Part shown: positions 29,701 to 38,700 of the stretch, in pieces
How the letters are laid out: the number at the start of each line of letters is the position of its first letter
Numbering within the stretch: the first letter of the stretch is position 1
Assembly (NCBI RefSeq): GCF_018873765.1
Contig: NC_057922.1
Coordinates: 64,132,755 to 64,196,754 of the forward strand
Source of the DNA: Telopea speciosissima
Taxonomy: Eukaryota > Streptophyta > Magnoliopsida > Proteales > Proteaceae
Direction: 5' to 3'
DNA: 64,000 nucleotides
Translations under genes and position numbers: made by a program
The notes under the pieces: generated by a model
Seen by the model: the letters and a program-made list of their open reading frames with translations, nothing else
What the model was told of the DNA's origin: nothing
Database searches by the model: none

Positions 29701-32700
29701 CATGGTACTCATCAATGTGTATTGGCTTTAACTTGATATGTGATGAAGTTAAATACTATTATTAAATATTAACTGTCTAATCTATGTGTATTTAACTATT
29801 TATACATTAGGGTCGACGATCGTATGTCAATCAAGGGTGCAAGCCCAAAACACCAATTTGAATTCACATTTTTACAATTTTATGGTTTAAATGTGTTTAT
29901 TAAGCTTAAATAAGGCTGTCCATGAAGTTTCAGGCCTAGATATGGCCAAATACCCCCCGAGATGGACCCCCGAAATATTGCAAAAAAATTTCAATATTTC
30001 GGTCATATTTCGGGTATCTCGGATATCTCGGTAGGCCCGAGATACCGAGATATCGCGAATTATTAAACCTTGGTTACACCAAGGGTCAGCCTTAAGCCCT
30101 TATTTGTTTGCGCTTGTCATGGATGATTTAACCAAACATATAAGATGAAGTTCCCTGGTGTATGCTTTTTGCCGATGATATTGTTCTGGTGGATGAGACA
30201 AAGGCAGGGATTAATGCCAAGTTGGAGTTATGGAGATCTACCAAGGAATCAAAAGATACTAAGATAAGCAGAACAAAGATAGAGTATATGATGTGTAATT
30301 TTAACCACACTAGACCGGTTAATGAGGTAGTGAATATTGTTGAGAAGGAGATCCCACAAAGTAACTATTTTAGATGATTGGGTTCAATTGTACATAAAGA
30401 AGGGGATATAGAGGATGATGTTGCCCAGAGGAATAAAATAGGATAGATGAAGTGGCGAGATGCGTCTAGAGTATTGTGTGATCGGCATATTCCTTTAAAG
30501 CTCAGGGGAAATTTTATAGAACTATCATATGACCGGCTATAATATATGGTGCAGAATGTTGGCTAGTTAAGAAGCGCCATATAGATAAGCTAAGTGTTCC
30601 GGAGATGCGGATGTTGAGATGGATGTGTGGCAAAACTATGAAGGATAAAATAAGAAATGATCGTATTAGAGCTGATTTGGGAGTTAACCCGATTCAAGAT
30701 AAGCTTCAAGAGTGTCGTCTGAGGTGGCATTGTTGAAGGCACTAAAAGAGCTAGGGGCAGGCCTAAAATGACCCTGGAAGAAGTGGTGAGGCTCAAGTAT
30801 GATCTCGAATAGAGCTGATTGGAGGGCAAGGATCTATGTAGCTGATCCCATTTAGTTAGGTTTATGCTGAGTTGTGTCATTACTGCTGTAATGTTCTTTT
30901 CTTTTTACTTTTATCAATCTTTTGTCGTTGTAAGGTTCCATGTACCCGACCCCATTTAGTTGGGATAAGGCTGAGTAGTTGTTGTTGTTGTTGTTTGGAA
31001 CCTGGGAAATTATGTTGTATTGTATTTTTACTTTTTTACCTCTCCCTTCTCCTCTTGTTCTCTTACAACCTTTGGATTCCAACTTTCTGAGGTACCATCC
31101 AATGTGAATTCATGCATCACAACCATGATGCATGATTCACTCTTGTTATAAAATTATTGATAGTTGCACGAATGCTTACATGTACAAAGAGAAAGATTCA
31201 TGCTTCAACAAGCTAGTATCTTGAGACATACCATAGAAGGAGAAGATCCAGCATTACCAATAAAATTTGTCGATTTGGCCACCCAATTCTCAACTGAATT
31301 AATACACGGCCTGAAACAAAATTTCATTACATAAGCCAAACTACAAAGCAAAATGACAACATATATTCAAAGTTTTGGTTATCAGCAAGTATAATCATAT
31401 ATAGCAGGTCTTGTTCCACCATTGTACAGAAAAGTAGTTAAAAGATACACAATGTCACAAACAATTCACAACTCCATAGTTTAATCATCAGATATTGTGG
31501 GCAACAATATTCTTCTTGCAATAACCAAGCTGAAGTTTGCTTTTCTATGCGATATGTCAACTACTACATTCTGAATAATTCAAACAGAGAGAGAGAATAC
31601 CTATTAAACTATTGAAATAGATGAATGATGCTAAAAGCATATCATGATAACCAGTGAGACAAGTCTTTAAGGACAAATTGATATCATTACATGTTAGTAA
31701 AAATCGATATGGTACAATATCGATTGTACCATAGTATCCTCTGCAAGGAGATTCATCTAACTTAGTTCAGTAGTATCCTCTGCAAGAAGGTTCATCCAAC
31801 ACAAAAAAAAAAAGGGCGTTACCCAGTGTACGAGGCTCCCGCCACTGGGGTCTGAGGAGGGTCATAATGTACGTAGCCTTACCCCCGCTTTGGGAGAGGC
31901 TGTATCCTGAGTCCTGACTCGAACCCATGACCACTAGGTCACAATGGAGCAATCTTACTGTTGCACCAAGCCCCCCCCCCCCTCCCCTCTCTAGATTCAT
32001 CTAACACAATTTATGAAAAAAAAATTAAGGAACAAAAGTTTCAGCTGCGACTTGTTTGATGGGGAAATGTTTCCTAGTCAGCCCACCAAAAAAGGGCTCC
32101 CTTGACAACTCAATATCTCTCATACAACATGTCAGCTGCATGCCAAATTTTGTGGAAAGGTAGACCCCAGGGTCCCCTGTATGCATCTCAGCCTAAATGA
32201 TGTTCGGCAAGTGGCTAATTAAACCTTCAAAAAACACTCAGGGACCAAGGGATGGTGCATCCATTTACATGGGCGATGAAAGATACATGGGCGATGAGAC
32301 ATAAATGTGAGAGAATTTGATTGAATTTGGAAGTGAAACTTAACACATTGCCAATTTGGACCTTGACCTGTCTATCCAATAGTCAGAATTCATCCCGACA
32401 CATGCCATCAAGGGAAGCTTCCGTTGTCTCTATTTTATTGAACCTTTCTCCAGATTCAAGATCTGTTCTTGGGTTCTGAATTGATTCTTTAATGGTTCCT
32501 GCTAACTAGTATTGATCTTGAACTGTAATTGAATCTTGGATCAGTTCTTCAAGGTATGGTGATATCAATACCGTGCAGAATAGAAGATGGAGGAAAGAAG
32601 AGTTCACACAATCTGATTCATTCATACCATTCTGGTAACAAACAACTCAAAATTCCATTCATCAAACATCTGAAAATAAACGTTGATTATAAGAGTATTT

Positions 32701-35700
32701 AAAGATAAAATAAGACACTCCTAACCCAAATAATCGTAATCCTTAACTAAAACTGGACTCTAACTTGGACTCTTAACTCTTTTAATGCTTAGTCAACTAA
32801 AACTAAAACAAAAATAACAAGATAAACCCAATGAATAAATCTAAAATAAATAAATAATTAAATATCCTATTAAACCCAAAAGCCCAATTGGACCTGGTTC
32901 ATCTTCACATGGATTACCCAACGGGTTTGGGCCGGTCCAAGGAATTGCTCTAGCATCAACAGCCAACAGGGCCGTGCGAAATGACCGCCGCGCCCTCAAG
33001 AATTTTCGCCTTTTCATGGGGTACAGCGGTAATTTCGTGCGGCCCTGTGTCTGGGCACAGGGGCCACACCCGACCAGATAGAGTTCTTTCTCCCTACAAA
33101 TTTTTTTTTTTTTTTTTTGAAATGACATAATGTAAGTGTAAGGTGATACAAGACAAAGGAGATGCAAAAATTAACTAAGCAGTGAGAAGAGATGCTATAG
33201 TTCGTGATTCAACTGAAGAAATGGGCATAGAGCGGAATGGACCAAAAAAAATTGTCTAACCAACCAAGGAGAACAGGAGAGAAAATATAGTGGTTGAACT
33301 TATTAGACACTGAAATTCTAACTTTAAATGTGATCCAATTGAATCTCATACTATTTTGATACAGATATTGATGGAATGCAGGGTTCCAAAAAAACCCGAT
33401 TCAGATCGCTCATGTCCCCCCTTCCTGTAATTCTGTAAATATCTCCAAGTTTTAATGGGAGGTAGAAAATCTGTAATTAACCAGAAATTGAAAGAGGCTG
33501 CTAGGTAGGCTAAGCAGAAAGACACAAAAGGGAGTTGTATTTATTGATCAGGGGCAATCTTAAAATGAAAGATAAACTAAAGACAAGAGAGATTAAAGGA
33601 ATAATGGAGGGGCAATACGGGAAGAAGGGAGCTATGGTGCTAAAAAAACCCACACAAGGTTGCCTTCTACCTTGCGATGGCTTGTTCCAGCGACAAACCA
33701 GAATTCGTTTCAGATATAAGAAATCTTACAATACACCTCCAATCAACTTCCAATTTCAAGCACAAGTTGTCATCTCGAGGAATTACTAGAATCAATCAAT
33801 CAATCGACAACCAAGATAATCAAGTCAAAAACACCCAAGAGAGCAGGCTGATCAGTTGGCAAAGACCAACACCTCACAATTAAGAGGCTATGAGTTCAAC
33901 TCTCCTTGGGGCCAACTTATCATAAAAAAAACTTCAAAAACAAGTTTTAACTGCTGAACCAGAGAAGGGCTGAAGTTGCATATCCAGGTTTGAAGTTCTG
34001 TTTAGATCTTACATACTAGGTGGTATTTCAGTCTCAAGTTTGGTAGTCTGGGTCGCGTAAGGGTTTTTGAACACCCCACAAAATACCAAGATGGGAGCAT
34101 AGTTGTCAAGGCGTCCAGGTGCCTTGGTCGACTTGGGCGCCTAGTTGGTGTCGCCTTGATTTTGGACCCTCTCCAACGTCTTGAGTTGCCTAGACACACT
34201 GACAACTATGGATGGGAGGTCAAGGTAGGAGGGAGATCAATTCCAAACCTTAGGGCGATTAGTATAGCCCAGAACAGGGTATGGGAAACAGTAACAGTAA
34301 ATAACAGCAAAGAAGAACGGAATAGGGAAGAATAACAAAGAGAAATAAAAAGCAAATAAAGAAGAATAAGGAAAGAAAGGGAGAGGAGGAGGGGACGACA
34401 CCCAAGCTGCCCAGGCCACACAGGCACACATTCAAACCAAAGAACTCAATTTCAATCTTCAATATGTCCTTTATGTTGGGTTGCTTACATATTTATAAAA
34501 AGAAATTGCACCCAAACAAGGAAACTTGAAGTCAACTTAAACAAGAAAACTGGAAAGCTAAAATCTCCTACATATTTAACTCCTACCAAAATAAAACAAA
34601 ATAAAAGATTACAATATTAACTTAAATTAATGCCTAAATACCCCACCAGACCAAAATCAGATTTGGACCTGGTTTTTGGTCTAGGTTTCCAAAAGAGTTT
34701 GGGCCAGTCCACAAATGCGCTATTGCATCAATTCCTCTGGTGTTGAGAAAAACTCGCCTATGACTTTTGTAGAACAGTAGGAATAAGAACGCTTTAACAG
34801 GTGCTTGCAGCTCTGTCTGTAACTCAAACAAAATCCAAAATATGAAGCTTATGTTGCATTTATGTCTTGAAATATATGGGAAATAACAAATTCAACATAT
34901 AGAACATCTGTCTCTGCAATAGAGTCCATTGTTGCCTCACTTGGAATGATCATCTTGCTCCCCTTTATCGTTACTTTCTGACCTACATCAGAGCAGTCTT
35001 CCTCGTGTGTTGATTCTTTTGGTTCTGAGGGATACTTCATCAATCAATCCTTGAAGAAAAAATATTTGATGCATATGAGAATACTGTAAGGTACGCAAAT
35101 TTTTGTCACGATCAACGATGCCCTTCATGCTTCCAACCACTCTCGACTCACTTTAATAGTGTGTTTAGAAAAAAATGAAAACTTAACAATAAGCACCATC
35201 AGAATAAGGAGAAATTGAAAATTCAACGAAAATGTCATCCGTAGATTCAATGTTAATTCCGTTGGTCTTTGATAACATTTCCACCACAGGCCGCAAGATG
35301 TAATTTTCTCTTTGCCATTCATCGACAAATAAAATAGAAGTTTTTCCATTGGGCAAACTAAATTGGTCTTGAGCATGTAGGTTCCTGTTGAAAACGAATC
35401 CTAACAAGATGCAGAAAAGAATGGAAATCACAAACAACAATCACACAATGAACACAAGGATTTACGTGGTTCGTCAAGATTGCCTACGTCCACAGTGAGA
35501 TGAGAACTGTTTCACTATCAATGGAGAACAGGGTTACAGACGCTTGTCCTCACACCTCTCTCAGATTTCGTTGCAGAAAAAGATCCCTCGCTACATATTT
35601 ATAGTGAAACCCTATACAAGAATTTTACCCATATAGTCCTTAAAAAATTCGCCACAGTCCCACCAGAAAAGTAGATTAACGCGCAAGTGGACCGTTTCCT

Positions 35701-38700
35701 CCGGGCCTCGAAGCCTACGACCTCTTAACGGCCCTTTGGAATCAACCCACAAACCAAGCAACGGAATACAAGACATCATACCCCCAACAGGTTCCGTGGC
35801 CAGGTTGGGCTCCGATACCAAATTGGTAGAATCTGGGGTTCCAAAAATGTTTGTTCGGATCAATTATGGGCCCACCCAAGTGTACAATATCCAAAGCACA
35901 AAGAAATGGCAATTTCTATAAATATCTCCAAGTTTATAAGGGGAGTGACAAATCTTAATTAACCAGAAATTGAAAGGGGCTGCTAGGTAGGCTACAAGGA
36001 AAAAGTACACAAAAGGGATTTGTGTTTATTGATCGAGGGTATTCTTGGAATGAATGATAAACTAAGGACAAGAGAGGTTAAAGGAAGAAGGGAGGGGTAA
36101 TACTGGAAGAAGGGAAATATGGTGATAAATAAAAGGGCAAATTTCACGGACACCCCCTGTAAGTATATAAAATATCACGGACATACCAAACTTTGGAAAA
36201 ATATCACAGACTACCCTTATTTTATATTTTTATTTCAACTTAATCTACTGTGCAGTTAAGTTGGTGTTAATTCTTTTATAATGACGAAATAACCATTTCC
36301 ACAGGGTGAACTCCCTATAATACCCTTACATCTAAATGCAAAACTGAAACACACTTCCCTCTTCCATCTCTCAATCTCTCACCTTACTCTCTCTGTGTCT
36401 CTTCTGTTGTGTTCTCTTCAATTCCTCTCGCTCTCTTTCGTTCGCTTAGAGACTCACTACCCGTTACCCCCACAGAGACTCTTGAAGTCCGTGGGATTCT
36501 GATTCTAGAAAAGGAAAGGATTTCCACCCTGACACATCAAACTCAAAGAAGGTGTGGGTCTCCTCCTCTCACCCCCTTCCTTCATGTGAGATGAGCGCCC
36601 GGTTCCGTTAAAGCCCTCCCAATTTTTCCTGCCATCCAAGAAGGAAGGAATAAGGTTGGAAATTGACGAACATCGAAGATCGATACTTGTACAGACAGAT
36701 TTACGATTCTTTATGTTTTTCTTCTTCTCTGTTTTTTGAAATTGTAGATTTTTTTTTTCTCTTTTTTCCCTCTTTTGTTCCGACGGAGGAAGCGAATTGG
36801 TCATGGCAATTTTACTGTAACAGTTGCCGATCTGAGAAGAAAGATTTATTGGAGACGTTAAGAGAGTATGTTTCTGAAATCAGAATCGATCCCATTAATT
36901 AATCTGGTTTTCGTCTCTTTAATTACATCCTTTCCCCCAAATCGTTTGGTAAGATTTGGATTCCTGGTTTTGTTTCTCTTCTTTTGTTTGGCCTTACGAT
37001 CTATTGGCGCGATGGATCTGTCAAAATTCAAGAGAGGAAGTGAGAGAAAGAGAGAGAGAGATTCCTCTGCAAAAGTCCGAGGTTTGAAACTTTGAAGGCT
37101 TCAATGGCTGCAACTGTCTGGTGTTGCTAGTTGGAATCCGGTGTGCTTGGCTCGGCTGACGAAGTTGTATATTATTTAATATAAGTTTGCAAAAAAAAAT
37201 TTCCATTTGAAAATCTGGAAATCTGATAATAGATTGGATTAGAAAAATGGAAGGCATATGGGTTTGGGATGGAATCAACGTGGCTGAGGAAGGCTGAGGA
37301 AGGCCGCTGTAATGGTCGCCGGAGTTGGAATTGCCTCTGGCAATAGTCGCCGGAGCCGGAGAGGTGATGGTCGCCCAAAATGGATTTGCAGCAGTTCTCC
37401 AAAACGTCAAGAATATGGAAGAAGAGGGAAGAAGATGAAATGACAATTTTTTTATATAAATAACTAAGGGGTAAAATGGGTATTTCACCTTTAGGTACTA
37501 ACTGTGCTTAACGTCAGGGGGAAGGTTGCCATTTTGACCAAGTTTGGGAAGTCCGTGACATATTGAATACTTACAGGGAGTGTCCGTGAAATTTTCCCTA
37601 AATAAAATAAGAAAACTACACAGGATTGTCTTCTACCTTGGGATGGTTTGTTCCAGCGACAAACCAGAATTCGTTTCAGATGTGAGAACTCTTTCAATAC
37701 ACCTCCAATCAACTTCCAATTTCAAGCATAAGTTATCAACTTGAGGGGCTACTAGAATCAATCGACCAACACTAGAGATAATCAAAATCAAAAACAAGTT
37801 TTAACTGCTGACAGAGAAGGGCGGAAGTTGCAGATCCAGGTTTGAATTTCTGTTTAGATCTCACAGACCAGGTGGTATTTTAGTATCAAGTTTGGTAGTT
37901 TGGAACCCTTTGGGTTGCCTAAGGGGTTGTGAACACCCCACAAAATATCAAGATGGGAGGTCAAGGTAGGACGGAGATCAACTTCAAACCTTGGGGCTGC
38001 TTGTAATAGTATCACCCAGAACAGGGTTGGGGAACAGTAACAGTAAACAACAGCAAAGAAAAAGAATGGAATAGGGATGAATAACGAAGACAAAGAAGAA
38101 AGAAAGGAGGAGATGATAGCCAAGCTGCCCCGGCCACGCAGGCACACACTCAAACCGAAAACTCAATTTCAATCTTTAATATTTCGTCTATCCATTACAT
38201 TGGGTTGCTTATATATTTATTAAAAAAATTACACTAAAACAAGGTAATTTTAAGAAAACTTAAACAAGGAAACTGGAAAACTAGAGTCTCCTACATATCT
38301 AATTCCTACCAAAATAAAACATTTCAATATCAACCTAAACTCGTTAGGACCCAGTTCTCGGTCTGGGTTTCCAAACGAGTTTGGGCCAGTTCATGGAAGC
38401 ACTACTGCATCAGATATTTTGAAAATCCATAATCTGGAAACAGCAAGCTGAATGATTCACTACTTTGATGGAAAGAGAGGACGGAGAGGTTTCCTAACCA
38501 AACAGGAGATTTCCTTTTGTAAGATCATAGTTGCAAAAGTATGAACCCGAATCAAGAGACAACATCAAACTGAGAAGCAGGAAGCAGAACCTAGTAAATC
38601 TAGATTGAGAAACAAGAGACGGAAGAAACGTAAGATGGAAATGGATGGCACATATTAGAGGAGCCAAAAGAAAATCACCACAAAGCTTTGGAGAAACAAA

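Larger units (their letters stand above)
20468..30072 (+). mobile_element. hAT (DUF659/BED) DNA transposon, outer copy
   Basis: Terminal inverted repeats begin CATGGTATAAAAT on the left and, read inward from the right, CAAGGTTTAATAAT. The 8-bp target duplication GTTACACC is perfect at 20460-20467 and 30073-30080. The element proper is about 5.2 kb (20468-25280 plus 29700-30072); a second copy is inserted at 25281-29691. Both subterminal regions are dense in TATCGCGATA/ATATATCG words. The transposase is broken. Confidence 0.9.
20381..30993 (+). mobile_element. LINE 3' fragment inserted in the Copia 3' LTR (itself split by hAT)
   Basis: The left part is 20381-20467 (reading DMYDGVV, then a degraded SEFPITI). 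The right part, 30073-30993, continues LSPYLF, MLFADDIVLVDE and the LINE tail (GAECWLVKKRHIDKL; MLRWMCGKTMKDKIRND). It ends in a (TTG)n tail at about 30978-30993. The flanking target duplication is 20 bp, beginning TTTGGAAC, at 20361-20380 and 30994-31013 with two mismatches. The hAT element entered it at GTTACACC. Confidence 0.88.
14664..31081 (+). mobile_element. degenerate Copia LTR retrotransposon (with nested insertions) in intron 3
   Basis: The 5' LTR is 14664-14836, followed by a primer-binding site TGATATCAGAGCCC (initiator Met-tRNA type). Decayed gag, integrase, reverse transcriptase and RNase H lie between 15.6 and 20.1 kb. A purine tract precedes the 3' LTR, which starts TGTTAAAAG at 20334. 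That LTR is cut at 20380 by a LINE and resumes at about 31014, ending at 31081 with the same TTTGGATTCCA as the 5' LTR. The insertions at 15227, 16967, 19057 and 20381 are all younger than the Copia. No clear target duplication was found around the LTRs. Confidence 0.88.
33369..38412 (-). mobile_element. non-autonomous LTR retrotransposon in intron 2, with two nested elements
   Basis: Minus orientation. The 5' LTR is 35824-38412 (split by a Mutator-like element), the 3' LTR 33369-34730 (split by a MITE), with a 1.1-kb internal region between. LTR ends are TGATGCA ... CCA/CATCA. The primer-binding site TGGTATCGGAGCC follows the 5' LTR at about 35809-35821, one mismatch from the initiator Met-tRNA site. 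The 5-bp target duplication GATAT (plus strand) is perfect at 33364-33368 and 38413-38417. No gag or pol is present, so it needed another element for mobility. Confidence 0.9.

Noticed and set aside
34206..34462. Hydrophobic minus-strand ORFs looking like membrane peptides
   Set aside because: They lie inside an LTR, overlap each other in three frames, and recur in the other LTR (37854-38172) as decayed versions, so they reflect T-rich LTR sequence.
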